Positions 9,539 through 18,293 of a DNA stretch of 64,000 bases are shown in pieces. The stretch is from Sporocytophaga myxococcoides (lineage in GTDB: Bacteria > Bacteroidota > Bacteroidia > Cytophagales > Cytophagaceae), in NCBI RefSeq assembly GCF_000775915.1, contig NZ_BBLT01000004.1:62001-126000 (forward strand), in the 5' to 3' direction. A program made the position numbers and the translations under genes. The stretch's first letter is position 1; each line of letters opens with the position of its first letter. The notes under the pieces are model-generated. The model saw only the letters and a program-made list of their open reading frames with translations. It searched no databases and was not told the DNA's origin.

Positions 9539-10399
9539 ATGAAAGAGAATAATTTTAATTTATTGAGCTTTTGGGATGTTATAAAAAGGTGGAAAAAACT
9601 GATTATAGGCTCCTTTCTTTTAAGTCTGGTACTTAGCACTATAGTTGCATTCATGCTGCCTATTTATTATAAATCTGTAGTAATTTTTTATCCTTTTGAT
9701 CCACGTTCTTATGACCCCAGATTTGCCTTGGTCAAAAATCCTGGATTTGGTATTTATGCAGGTGAGCAAGAAGTTGAAAGGATACTTGCCGTTGGAGAAT
9801 CAAGAGAATTGGCTTTTTACATGATAGAAAAGTTTAATTTGTATCAGAGATACAATATTAAAAAAAATGAAGCTAAAGCTGAGAAAAGAGTATTTGACGA
9901 ATTTATGAGTCAGGTAACAATTAAAAAAACTCCATTGGCAGGCGGACTTGAAGTCATTGTATTTGACAAGGATGCGAAAATCGCTGCTGACATGGCCAAT
10001 GAAATAATTAAATTTATAGATAAAAAGAACAGAGAACCTATTTCTATTATCAATAACCAAATCCTGAGAGGATATTTAAAAAGTCAGGAAGAGAAAGTAA
10101 AGGATATTCAAAAATTAATTGAGAACCTTAAGCCTAACCAAAATTATACCGCATTCAATACCGACTTTCTTGCAAATGAATATATTTATAATTACACCAA
10201 ACTTTCAGATGTTCAACAAGAGTTAAAGGTTTTGGATGAAAAAATTGAAACACTTTACGTACTGGAACCTGCCAAACCAGCTTTAGACAAAGCAAAGCCA
10301 GTAAAATCCCTTGTAATTCTAGTTGGTATTGTAGGTATGATGATTATAGTATTTTTTATTATATCAATAGCTGAATCATTTTCAAAAAGAGAAGATTAA
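9539..10399 (+). CDS. Wzz/GNVR-type polysaccharide chain-length or co-polymerase protein
   Basis: A 286-residue inner-membrane protein with two helices (about 21-40 and 255-278) bracketing a periplasmic, partly coiled-coil domain. This is the layout of Wzz and polysaccharide co-polymerases. The N-terminal FWDVIKRWKKLIIG leads into helix 1, and a Pro/Lys segment before helix 2 (PAKPALDKAKPVKS) matches the family. There is no cytoplasmic tyrosine-kinase domain. It is divergent from the flippase and followed 5 bp later by the ligase/polymerase, which suggests control of polymer length. Confidence 0.8.
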   Translation: MKENNFNLLSFWDVIKRWKKLIIGSFLLSLVLSTIVAFMLPIYYKSVVIFYPFDPRSYDPRFALVKNPGFGIYAGEQEVERILAVGESRELAFYMIEKFNLYQRYNIKKNEAKAEKRVFDEFMSQVTIKKTPLAGGLEVIVFDKDAKIAADMANEIIKFIDKKNREPISIINNQILRGYLKSQEEKVKDIQKLIENLKPNQNYTAFNTDFLANEYIYNYTKLSDVQQELKVLDEKIETLYVLEPAKPALDKAKPVKSLVILVGIVGMMIIVFFIISIAESFSKRED

Positions 10400-10404
10400 T
10401 CCAA

Positions 10405-11847
10405 TTGAAGTCATTACCGACACTAGCAAAGCCACTTTTAGTTTCATTCACTATCATAATTATATTGAGTGGAATAGCTGCAATTTATTTTAGTAATGCT
10501 TCAATACTGTTAATTCCAGTAATGTGTTCTATTGGGCTTTATTGTATTTTTGATTACGAGTTCGTATACTATGTATTAATATTCACCCTCCCTTTATCCA
10601 AAGAATTCCCAATTATTGGAAACAGTAATTTAAGTCTTCCCTCGGAGGGTTTAATAATCGTCCTTGCATTTATATATATTATTTCCTTTATTTTTCAGAG
10701 AAAATGTGATCTTGACCTACTAAAAGATCCAATGATTATAATCCTTCTCCTACTATATTTCTGGGCTGTTTTTGAATACCCATTCTCTATTGAAAAATTA
10801 AAAACAATAAAATATATCATTGCTAAAACGCTTTACTACCTGGTTTTTCTGTTTTTAACTTTCACCATCATCAGATCCAAGCATGATCTTCAAAAATTCA
10901 TATATGCTTATACAGCAGGTTTATTCATAGGAGTTTTATATACTATCTTCCTCCATGCTGCAGATGGTTTTTCATTTGAAAACATCAACTACATATCCTC
11001 AATTATCTTTGTTAATCATGTTTTTTATGCAACTGTAATAGGAATTGGAATACCGCTAACTTGGTTTTTGCTTAAAACAACCCCAAAATTTTCTGTCAAA
11101 CGTTCCTTTTATCTCAAATTCTTACTGATACTATTTTTATTTGCTCTTATTACTTCATATACAAGAGGATCCTGGCTGGCATTAATTGTTTGTATTATCT
11201 TTTATATCTTATTGAATTATAAAAAAGTAACCTTGACGATAAGCATTGGAGTAATTGTAATTACTTGTTTTGTTGGATACTTATTTAATAATGATCGTTA
11301 TCTTGATTATGCATCTGATTATACTACAACAATATTTCATGAAGGAGACATTGAAGGACATCTTGCTGCAACCTATTCTCTGAAAGATGTTTCAGGTATG
11401 GAAAGAATATACAGGTGGGTGGCAGGTGCAAATATGGTAAAGGAAAAACCTATAATGGGTTCCGGCCCTGGAACATTTTACCCTGAATATAAAAAATTTG
11501 CGATAGATCGGTTCAGGACTTATGTAAGTAACAATCCGGAACAATCAACTACTCATAATAACTTCCTTTTGTTTCTTACTGAACAGGGGTTGGTTGGATT
11601 TTTACTTTTTACAACTCTGGTAATTATGGTATTTATAAGAGGGAGCAAAATTTACAACGAATGCTCTGATCCCGATACAAAACACCTTACTGCAGGCTTT
11701 TACCTGGCATTTACCTCTATAATAGTATGCATGATGTTTTCAGATTTTACAGAAAGTGATAAGGTGGGGTCATTCTTCCTTGTTTCCATTACTATACTTG
11801 CAAAGATCAATCAGTGGAATAAAGAGAATCAACTTAAAAGCCTTTGA
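10405..11847 (+). CDS. O-antigen ligase / polysaccharide polymerase (Wzy/WaaL family)
   Basis: A 480-residue protein with about 10-12 membrane helices. The Wzy_C region is clear: YTRGSWLALI with the conserved Arg, then a large periplasmic loop with GSGPGTFYPEYKKF and HNNFLLFLTEQGLVGF. Such proteins either polymerise repeat units (Wzy) or transfer glycan to lipid A-core (WaaL); sequence alone does not separate them. The start is a TTG 5 bp after the Wzz-like stop. The 3' end overlaps the convergent PP2C gene by 14 bp. Confidence 0.85.
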   Translation: MKSLPTLAKPLLVSFTIIIILSGIAAIYFSNASILLIPVMCSIGLYCIFDYEFVYYVLIFTLPLSKEFPIIGNSNLSLPSEGLIIVLAFIYIISFIFQRKCDLDLLKDPMIIILLLLYFWAVFEYPFSIEKLKTIKYIIAKTLYYLVFLFLTFTIIRSKHDLQKFIYAYTAGLFIGVLYTIFLHAADGFSFENINYISSIIFVNHVFYATVIGIGIPLTWFLLKTTPKFSVKRSFYLKFLLILFLFALITSYTRGSWLALIVCIIFYILLNYKKVTLTISIGVIVITCFVGYLFNNDRYLDYASDYTTTIFHEGDIEGHLAATYSLKDVSGMERIYRWVAGANMVKEKPIMGSGPGTFYPEYKKFAIDRFRTYVSNNPEQSTTHNNFLLFLTEQGLVGFLLFTTLVIMVFIRGSKIYNECSDPDTKHLTAGFYLAFTSIIVCMMFSDFTESDKVGSFFLVSITILAKINQWNKENQLKSL

Positions 11848-13069
11848 TTTTACAGGAAACAAAGGTAATATCATCCGGAAATGCTTTTTTACCTCTAAAT
11901 GAATTCAGTTCTTCCATGAGTTTTTTATGGATTAACCGATTTTCCTGATCTGAATTCTCACTTAATAATTGAACAAATCGTTCCATGCCAAACTCTTCTT
12001 CTCCTATATTAGATGTTTCCGTAACACCATCAGTATACAAGAATAACAATGAATTTTCTTTTATTTCCAACATCTCTTCACTGAGAAACGGCAGGTCTTC
12101 AAAAATTCCTAAAATGGTAGTCCCGTTATCCAGTGTTTCAGCTATTCCGTCCTGAATAATAATAGCAGGATTGTGACCTGCATTTATATACCTAGCCTTC
12201 CTGGATTTCAGATCCACAATCATGGCAAAAAAAGTAATAAACCTTTCCCCTCTTGCATTGAGACGAGTAATATAATTGAGCTCTGTAACTATCTTTTTGA
12301 GATCTGAGGTTTGCCTTAACATTGTTCTTAAACAAGCCTGAAAATTGGACATCAAAAGGGCAGCAGGTATCCCTTTCCCAGAAACATCGGCAACGCAGAT
12401 AAAAAATTCATTATCATTCAAAGCTACATAGTCGTAATAATCACCTCCTATAGACTGATGCGGCAGGTAATCCGCTTCTATTACAACTTTCTTATTATCT
12501 GGAAGCGAGGTTGGAAACAGGTGAGATTGTACATCTCTTGCAATTTCAAGCTCCTTCCGGAAAGCTTCCTGCTGAAGCTCTTTTCTTGCAAGCTTTTTAT
12601 TTTCAATTGCCACCGTAATAATATTGGCAAAAGTCTGGACAAAGGATACGTCTGTATTTTCTTCACCAGGTTCCAGACCTCCAATAAATACTATGGCAAG
12701 CAGTTGAGATTTATGAGCAACAGGAATCAACAAATCAAACTCAGAAAACTGATCAGCCGCCTTTTCGAGTTTTAATATCTTGCTGACATTATAAAATGAT
12801 TGATCTAATTCAATTGATTTAAAGTTCGTCTTTGTTCCATTGTTAACTTTACAGCTCCATCCGGAATCAAAAACATAAAGGGCAAATTTCTTAATTTTAA
12901 GATTAGCAATTAAAGTGAAGTAAAATATCTTATATAAAGATTCTTCAGGCAAATTGAAATTTATTGCCTGAGTTACTTCTAGAAGAGAGTTTAATTCGAG
13001 CTGTTTTAGCTGCAGTGAATTTTCCAAACCACCTTCTTTTTCACCATTTGACGGCGCTTTGGGGATCAT
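11834..13069 (-). CDS. GAF-like sensor plus PP2C (SpoIIE/RsbU-type) serine phosphatase
   Basis: A 411-residue cytosolic signalling protein. Residues about 30-165 look like a GAF domain, followed by a short coiled coil (about 160-185). The PP2C-SpoIIE domain (about 190-408) has GGDYYDYVALNDNEFFI, VADVSGKGIPAALLMSN and FLYTDGVTE, including the Asp ligands for Mn/Mg. Relatives dephosphorylate anti-sigma-factor antagonists (STAS proteins). No STAS protein or anti-sigma kinase lies nearby, so its target is encoded elsewhere. Its ATG is inside the 3' end of the permease gene (29-bp overlap), implying coupled translation. Confidence 0.9.
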   Translation of the reverse strand: MIPKAPSNGEKEGGLENSLQLKQLELNSLLEVTQAINFNLPEESLYKIFYFTLIANLKIKKFALYVFDSGWSCKVNNGTKTNFKSIELDQSFYNVSKILKLEKAADQFSEFDLLIPVAHKSQLLAIVFIGGLEPGEENTDVSFVQTFANIITVAIENKKLARKELQQEAFRKELEIARDVQSHLFPTSLPDNKKVVIEADYLPHQSIGGDYYDYVALNDNEFFICVADVSGKGIPAALLMSNFQACLRTMLRQTSDLKKIVTELNYITRLNARGERFITFFAMIVDLKSRKARYINAGHNPAIIIQDGIAETLDNGTTILGIFEDLPFLSEEMLEIKENSLLFLYTDGVTETSNIGEEEFGMERFVQLLSENSDQENRLIHKKLMEELNSFRGKKAFPDDITFVSCKIKGF

Positions 13070-14291
13070 ATGCGTCTCTTAAGCCGTTTCCGAACAAGTT
13101 AAATGCCAATACAAGAATACAAATACACAAACTTGGAAGTACTACCAAATAACCAGAATCTTTTGCCAACATCGATCCGTACCCTTCATTTACCATCATT
13201 CCCCAGGAAGGCATTGGTGGTTGTACTCCAAGACCAAGAAAACTTAAACCAGCCTCTATCAAAATGGCAGATGCAAAGTTTGCAGTAGCAATTACAATCA
13301 AAGGACCTACAATATTAGGCAGAATGTGCACAAAAATAATTCTGAGATCCCCCACTCCAAGTGCCTTTGCCGCTTCAACATAAAGTTTTTCCTTTAAACT
13401 TAAAATCTGTCCTCTCACAACTCTTGCCACTTCAACCCACATCGTTAATCCTACGGCTACAAACGCGACCCAGACTCCTCTGCTTTGTAAAGCAAGACTA
13501 ATGGCAATAACCAGCATAATACTTGGAATAGACCAAACTACAGTCATAAGCCACATGATAAACTTATCTGTTGTACCTCCAAAAAATCCGCTTAAAGCTC
13601 CAAGTGTAACCCCAACAAGAATGGAAATCAGCACTGAAATAAATCCTATTGAAAGCGAAATACGGGTACCAAACAAAAGCCTGCTCAGAATATCACGACC
13701 TGCCTTATCAGTTCCTAAAAGATATTCTCTTTTTTCTATATTATTGTCCAAAAAGTCTCTTAATAATTCCTCTTTGGTGATCTGAACAGGGTTTTCATTT
13801 AAATCAAGATAGGTAATGATATCGCCTTTTACCATATAGTTGTAAACAGAGTCTGGCTTAAGCTTAGAGGAAGTACCTACAAAAAGAGTCTTAGTAACAG
13901 CAACTATATCCGCAGATTCTGTTTCACCTTCTTTTCCAAAAAGGGAATAATACACCTTGAGGTTTTTAATCTGATACGAACTGACAGGCTGAATTATATA
14001 CTCACTTTCCTGTCCCATATACATTTTTTCCAGAAAGTTCCCCTTCTCTATTTCTCTGTTTTTCCGGAATTTCAACAATGTACATTCAAACCCTATAGGT
14101 TTCTTTTTAATAAGTGCAGAGCCGTCATTAGCATTAGGTGTATGATCGGGCATTATTAAATAACCAAGTATTGCGATAATGTGAGCAAAAACAATAACTA
14201 TAAATCCGGCAATAGCAGGCTTATTTTTCCATAGCCGCTTGCGAACATAATAAGAAGGTGTTTTGACGGTATTCTCTTTCGACTTAACCAC
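13041..14291 (-). CDS. DppC/OppC-type ABC transporter permease with an inserted domain
   Basis: A 416-residue permease. TM1 is at about 26-46. The permease core begins with LLGTDKAGRDILSRLLFGTR (191-210), the DppC hallmark, and has the EAA loop EAAKALGVGDLRIIFVHILP. Between TM1 and the core lie about 140 residues, much longer than the short loop of E. coli DppC. This stretch is polar with beta-like character and is probably periplasmic. No DppB, ATPase or binding-protein genes lie adjacent, so it is an orphan subunit here. Peptide or nickel uptake is the family role; the substrate is unknown. Confidence 0.85.
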   Translation of the reverse strand: MVKSKENTVKTPSYYVRKRLWKNKPAIAGFIVIVFAHIIAILGYLIMPDHTPNANDGSALIKKKPIGFECTLLKFRKNREIEKGNFLEKMYMGQESEYIIQPVSSYQIKNLKVYYSLFGKEGETESADIVAVTKTLFVGTSSKLKPDSVYNYMVKGDIITYLDLNENPVQITKEELLRDFLDNNIEKREYLLGTDKAGRDILSRLLFGTRISLSIGFISVLISILVGVTLGALSGFFGGTTDKFIMWLMTVVWSIPSIMLVIAISLALQSRGVWVAFVAVGLTMWVEVARVVRGQILSLKEKLYVEAAKALGVGDLRIIFVHILPNIVGPLIVIATANFASAILIEAGLSFLGLGVQPPMPSWGMMVNEGYGSMLAKDSGYLVVLPSLCICILVLAFNLFGNGLRDAYDPQSAVKW

Positions 14292-14292
14292 T

Positions 14293-14547
14293 TTATAAGG
14301 TGTTATGAGCTTTTAATCCTGCTTTGGTAGCTAGAAAATGGTAATTTTCGAATTGTCCCATTGAAACTTCTCCGGATTCGACTTCATCTTCTGTACCTTT
14401 ATAAAAAACTTTTACCCACCCTTTACGGAAAAGTTGTTCCAAATGATTCCGTAATTCCGAATCATCCATAGTTAAATTTTTCAACAATTGCTCCAAGGTG
14501 CAAATAAAATAAAGCTCATCCAGAATATCGTATTCTTGCGGTGTCAA
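14293..14547 (-). CDS. small conserved hypothetical protein, helical/winged-helix-like
   Basis: Function not recognised. The 84-residue acidic protein (MTPQEYDILDELYFICTLEQLL) has an N-terminal pattern of three short helices and then LFRKGWVKVFYKG with LATKAGLKAH, which resembles a small winged helix reading a helix-turn-helix. It lies 1 bp from the permease and overlaps the upstream GT2 stop by 4 bp, so it is cotranscribed. It could be a regulator or adaptor for the permease, but that is only inference from position. Confidence 0.65.
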   Translation of the reverse strand: MTPQEYDILDELYFICTLEQLLKNLTMDDSELRNHLEQLFRKGWVKVFYKGTEDEVESGEVSMGQFENYHFLATKAGLKAHNTL

Positions 14548-15686
14548 TTTTTCAGATTTTTTATTTCTCTTCCTTTCCAGACAAAACTACCAGAATTACT
14601 TAATAATCCAATAGTTATAACATAAAACGGATAAATGGCCCATGTAATTGCAAATTCTATAGGATTAAATTGATGATTTAAAAGCCGGGAAACCTGTTTC
14701 AGAAACAAAAACTCTATTACAAATTTTACAATGATTAAACTTGCAAAAACCAGCAATCCCCTTTTATCTACCAATGAATATGCTCCCGAAACTAAAAATA
14801 AAAAATTCACTAAAAAAATAAATAATGCCAAATACTGATTTCTTTTGTTCTTATGCATTTTCCACTTACCTGCCCACCGCTTTCTTTGTTCCAAAAAATC
14901 TTTAACAGAAGCCTTAGGATAGGTCTTCACTAAGGCTTCCTTTCTACATACAAATAACACTTTTCCAGGATATTTTTCGTAAATTTTATGTAAAAGGAAT
15001 TCATCATCTCCTGATGCTATCATTTCAAACCCACTAAATCCACTAACCTCATAAAATGCTTTTTTTTCATAACAAAGATTTGCACCGTTAGCCATTGTAG
15101 GGTATCCTGAAGCCAGGCAAACACCCCCTGTTCCCATTACAGCACTAAATTCTATTTGCTGCATTTTCTCAAACAAAGTGCCTTTCGTGTCGAAGCCTAC
15201 CGGTCCGCAAACCATTTTACTATCCGATACTTCAAGCATACCTGCCATTGTTGATATCCAGTGTTCACCACACCTGCAATCACCGTCTATCGTCAATATC
15301 AAATCACCTTTAGATCTTGAAATACCATATTCAATGGCCTTTTTCTTTGGGGCAGCATTTGATTGATAATTCTCCGAATGAAGAAGCATCAACTGAATAT
15401 CAGTCCGCTCAAGATATTCATGAACCAGGGATACAGTTAAGTCATCAGATCCATCATTAATGACAATCACTTCATATTTACTTTTTGGATATTCTTGCCT
15501 AGATAAATCTGAAAGCAGATTTAAAATATTTGACTCTTCATTTCTCACGGGAATAATCACTGAGACGAATCTCCTTGTCGAGGCTTTTTTATGCTTTGAC
15601 CATAATTCCATTTTTCTCCATACTCCCATAGCCCATATAAGAGCAATGGAATAAATCAGAAAAACTAAAGCAATAATTATTATCAT
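14544..15686 (-). CDS. membrane glycosyltransferase, family 2
   Basis: A 380-residue GT2. An N-terminal helix (about 1-21) is followed by VSVIIPVRNEESNI, NDGSDD, the DxD motif in LTIDGDCRCGEHW, a GDDEFLL acceptor motif and the processive-type QRKRW (in LEQRKRWAG). Three to four C-terminal helices follow. It resembles the GT2 at 5.1-6.2 kb in layout but is clearly a separate gene. Its start codon shares a base with the stop of the downstream-located YbhN-like gene (15686), so the two are coupled. The product may be a lipid-linked or extracellular glycan. Confidence 0.87.
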   Translation of the reverse strand: MIIIIALVFLIYSIALIWAMGVWRKMELWSKHKKASTRRFVSVIIPVRNEESNILNLLSDLSRQEYPKSKYEVIVINDGSDDLTVSLVHEYLERTDIQLMLLHSENYQSNAAPKKKAIEYGISRSKGDLILTIDGDCRCGEHWISTMAGMLEVSDSKMVCGPVGFDTKGTLFEKMQQIEFSAVMGTGGVCLASGYPTMANGANLCYEKKAFYEVSGFSGFEMIASGDDEFLLHKIYEKYPGKVLFVCRKEALVKTYPKASVKDFLEQRKRWAGKWKMHKNKRNQYLALFIFLVNFLFLVSGAYSLVDKRGLLVFASLIIVKFVIEFLFLKQVSRLLNHQFNPIEFAITWAIYPFYVITIGLLSNSGSFVWKGREIKNLKN

Positions 15687-16675
15687 CAGAATGGCCCTTT
15701 TATTTTTAATCTGAAAATTAGAAAAAGCCCTATGACTGAAGGAGCTACAACATTTAACAGCCAGACAGTTAAGCTTGAATATAATACTCTCTGTAAATCA
15801 ACCCCTTCCTCATTAAAAATAAACATTACTGCTGCTTCCCTCACTCCAAAATCGAATATCGTAGGTATGATAGATTTTACAAGAAAAACAAAGGGTACGG
15901 CGAGAAATTGAAAGAACAAATCGGTTTTAACCCGAAAGAAATTGATAACCAAAATAAACTGACATAGAAAAATAAGATACCGGGAAGCAGATAGTGCAAT
16001 CACTAGTAATATTTCTCTTAGATTGTAATTTTTAATAATAAGAAAATAACTGACGAAGAGCTTTAATCTTTTGTTTTTCTCAAGATGTCTTAAAATATTT
16101 TCACGAAAAAATAGGAAGGCAGGAAGGGCTATATGAAACAGCAACAAAGTAATTACAATGGTTTTTTTTTGTGTGGCAGAAAATGGCACCCATGAGAATA
16201 ATAAAAAGAAGATGGAAATACTTCCAAAATATATAGTAGAATAAAATTGAGCTATCCTGCTTATGAATATGGCTCCTAATGCCTTAGACCTTTCAGCACT
16301 TCTCATAATTAATATCCTTCCCAGATAATCTCCCAATCCGTGAGGAGTGATAAACCCAAACGTTGTACCACATATTACCCCCTCCAAAGCACTTAAGAAC
16401 GAGGTTTTCTCAACTTTAGAAGCTAGAAACTTCCATTTTAAACCTTCAATTCCCCAGTTGAGTGGCATTAATAAAATAGCAAGATAGATCATCCAGGAAT
16501 TAATTTTCCAGGAATTTAAAATTTCAAAAAAGTAGTTTCCTGTAAGTTCATCTTTATTATTCAGTGTGTAAAAAATCAGGAATAAGGAAACAATAAATAC
16601 CAATGACTTAAAAAAAAGGGAAAAATTGGGATTAATTTTCTCTTTTAAAGCCGAAAGGATGTGGTTAACTTGCAT
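15686..16675 (-). CDS. YbhN/UPF0104 (LPG-synthase transmembrane-like) membrane protein
   Basis: A 329-residue protein with about 8 helices, related to the flippase-like half of lysylphosphatidylglycerol synthase. WGIEGLKWKFLASKVEK and GVICGTTFGFITPHGLGDYLGR match the conserved N-terminal block, and the FDFGVREAAVMFIF segment matches the C-terminal one. The soluble aminoacyltransferase half is absent. Members next to GT2 genes are thought to help lipid or glycolipid transfer. It overlaps the annotated longest frame of the divergent ruvC by 15 bp, though not the preferred ruvC start. Confidence 0.8.
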   Translation of the reverse strand: MQVNHILSALKEKINPNFSLFFKSLVFIVSLFLIFYTLNNKDELTGNYFFEILNSWKINSWMIYLAILLMPLNWGIEGLKWKFLASKVEKTSFLSALEGVICGTTFGFITPHGLGDYLGRILIMRSAERSKALGAIFISRIAQFYSTIYFGSISIFFLLFSWVPFSATQKKTIVITLLLFHIALPAFLFFRENILRHLEKNKRLKLFVSYFLIIKNYNLREILLVIALSASRYLIFLCQFILVINFFRVKTDLFFQFLAVPFVFLVKSIIPTIFDFGVREAAVMFIFNEEGVDLQRVLYSSLTVWLLNVVAPSVIGLFLIFRLKIKGPF

Positions 16676-16678
16676 GGA

Positions 16679-17263
16679 ATGATTTCTAAAGGAAAAGAAA
16701 TAGAGAAGGACAAAATAATTTTAGGTGTAGATCCAGGTACTACGATCATGGGATATGGCCTTATTCATATCCAGAAAAGCAAGATCAGTCTTCTGCAATT
16801 TGGTGTAATTCACCTGAGCAAGTATAGCAACCATGGATTAAAATTAAGTAAAATTTTTGAAAGGGTTGTTCAACTGATAGATGAATACCATCCGGATGAA
16901 ATGGCAATTGAATCTCCTTTTTATGGAAAAAATGTTCAGTCTATGCTCAAACTAGGGAGAGCTCAGGGAGTAGCAATTGCAGCTGCAATTTCCAGAGAGG
17001 TTCCAATTTGTGAATATGCTCCCAAAAAGGTTAAACAATCTGTTACTGGCAATGGAAATGCGTCCAAAGAACAAGTTTCCAGCATGCTTTGTAACTTGCT
17101 TAAAATTCAGGAAGCACCTAAATTATTTGATGCAACAGATGCGCTTGCAGTTGCATTATGCCATCATTTTCAGGGTGGATCATTGAAAGTTCAATCTGGG
17201 AACTGGTCTTCCTTTCTCAAAGACAATCCTGACAGAATTGTGTCCGGTAAAAAGAATAATTGA
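16679..17263 (+). CDS. ruvC: crossover junction endodeoxyribonuclease RuvC
   Basis: Resolves Holliday junctions with RuvAB. The four acidic active-site positions are present: Asp in ILGVDPGTTIMGYG, Glu in MAIESPFYGKN, and the Asp pair in FDATDALAVALCHH; KQSVTGNGNASKEQV is also conserved. I place the start at the ATG at 16679 (MISKGKEIEK, 194 aa). A longer GTG start at 16661 would overlap the divergent membrane-protein gene. Promoters of the two genes must lie inside each other's 5' coding regions. Confidence 0.95.
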   Translation: MISKGKEIEKDKIILGVDPGTTIMGYGLIHIQKSKISLLQFGVIHLSKYSNHGLKLSKIFERVVQLIDEYHPDEMAIESPFYGKNVQSMLKLGRAQGVAIAAAISREVPICEYAPKKVKQSVTGNGNASKEQVSSMLCNLLKIQEAPKLFDATDALAVALCHHFQGGSLKVQSGNWSSFLKDNPDRIVSGKKNN

Positions 17264-17284
17264 GAATAATCAATCCAATAAAAA

Positions 17285-17315
17285 AGAGGCTGTCTTTGGT
17301 AGTAAGACAGCCTCT
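17285..17315. terminator. bidirectional terminator between ruvC and the HIT gene
   Basis: A perfect 12-bp stem (17285-17296 with 17304-17315) and a 7-nt loop, with an A run before it and T6 after it. It sits between the convergent ruvC and hinT genes and can end both transcripts. Confidence 0.92.
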
Positions 17316-17336
17316 TTTTTCAAAATAACAGATATT

Positions 17337-17729
17337 TTAAAGGTAACTCTTTATTTTTTTCTGAGTTTCTTCCATTACTTCTTTTGCAACAGTAAGTTTA
17401 GGCCTTGTAAAGTTGAGATCATCTGCAGAATTCATTGGCACAAGGTGTATATGCGTATGAGGTACTTCAAGTCCAATAACTGCAACACCAATTCGCTTGC
17501 AAGGAACAGCCTTTTGCAATGCTTTTGCAACTTTTTTGCTGAATACATGAAGGTGAGCCAAAAGCTCATCATCGATATCAAAAATATAATCTATTTCAGC
17601 TTTAGGTACTACAAGTGTATGTCCTACTACCAATGGAGATATATCCAAAAATGCATAACAGCGATCATCTTCAGCTATTGTATAACCTGGAATTTCACCG
17701 TTTATAATTTTTGTAAAAATGCTTGCCAT
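17337..17729 (-). CDS. hinT: HIT family nucleotide-binding hydrolase
   Basis: A 130-residue histidine-triad protein of the HinT branch. The triad HTHIHLVP puts His at 91, 93 and 95, and the N-terminal block FTKIINGEIPGYTIAEDD is typical. HinT enzymes hydrolyse purine phosphoramidates such as aminoacyl-AMP. It directly abuts greA (0 bp spacing), so the two are cotranscribed. Confidence 0.93.
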   Translation of the reverse strand: MASIFTKIINGEIPGYTIAEDDRCYAFLDISPLVVGHTLVVPKAEIDYIFDIDDELLAHLHVFSKKVAKALQKAVPCKRIGVAVIGLEVPHTHIHLVPMNSADDLNFTRPKLTVAKEVMEETQKKIKSYL

Positions 17730-18200
17730 TTATCTAGTGATATCTAAGATTTCAAACTCAAGTTTTCCTGCAGGTACATCAATATATGCGGAATCTCCGA
17801 CTTTTTTTCCAAGCAAACCTTTACCTATTGGTGATTTTACAGAAATCTTTCCACTCTTAAGATCAGCCTCTTCTTCAGATACAAGGATATAGTTGACTAC
17901 GGCGTTCGTCTTTTTATTTTTTATCTTGACGTTAGATAAAATTGATACTTTGGATGTATCAATGTTACTCTCATCGATTACGCGTGCATTAGCAACTACA
18001 TCTTCCAGTTTACTGATTTTTAATTCAAGCAATCCCTGAGCATCTTTTGCTGCATCGTACTCTGCGTTCTCACTTAAGTCTCCTTTGTCACGAGCTTCCG
18101 CTATTTGCTTAGCCATATCAGCACGTCCTCTGGTTTTGAGCATAGCAAGCTCCTCCTTTAATTTTCTAAGTCCTTCTTCTGTATAATACGTGTATGCCAT
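17730..18200 (-). CDS. greA: transcription elongation factor GreA
   Basis: Rescues backtracked RNA polymerase by stimulating transcript cleavage through the secondary channel. The N-terminal coiled coil (about 10-75) carries the acidic tip DLSENAEY. The C-terminal FKBP-like domain ends with SPIGKGLLGKKVGDSAYID. I take the ATG at 18200 (MAYTYYTEEGL, 156 aa), the family's normal start; an upstream ATG at 18212 would add four residues. Confidence 0.96.
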   Translation of the reverse strand: MAYTYYTEEGLRKLKEELAMLKTRGRADMAKQIAEARDKGDLSENAEYDAAKDAQGLLELKISKLEDVVANARVIDESNIDTSKVSILSNVKIKNKKTNAVVNYILVSEEEADLKSGKISVKSPIGKGLLGKKVGDSAYIDVPAGKLEFEILDITR

Positions 18201-18233
18201 ATCTCTTTGCAATTGCTTAGGTACAATAAAAAA

Positions 18234-18252
18234 AACGGCTTCCTCAACCGTT
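18234..18252 (-). terminator. intrinsic terminator after the hydroxyacid dehydrogenase gene
   Basis: On the minus strand a short AACGG/CCGTT hairpin is followed by T8 (plus A8 at 18228-18235). It lies 42 bp past the stop at 18294 and just upstream of greA. The stem is short (5-6 bp), so strength is uncertain. Confidence 0.6.
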
Positions 18253-18293
18253 CAGGAATCAAAATTAAGACTTTTTTAACCAATTCCAAACCC

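Noticed and set aside
16661-16678. GTG start for ruvC
   Set aside because: It would make ruvC overlap the divergent membrane-protein gene, and the extra six residues are not part of the RuvC core; the ATG at 16679 is preferred.
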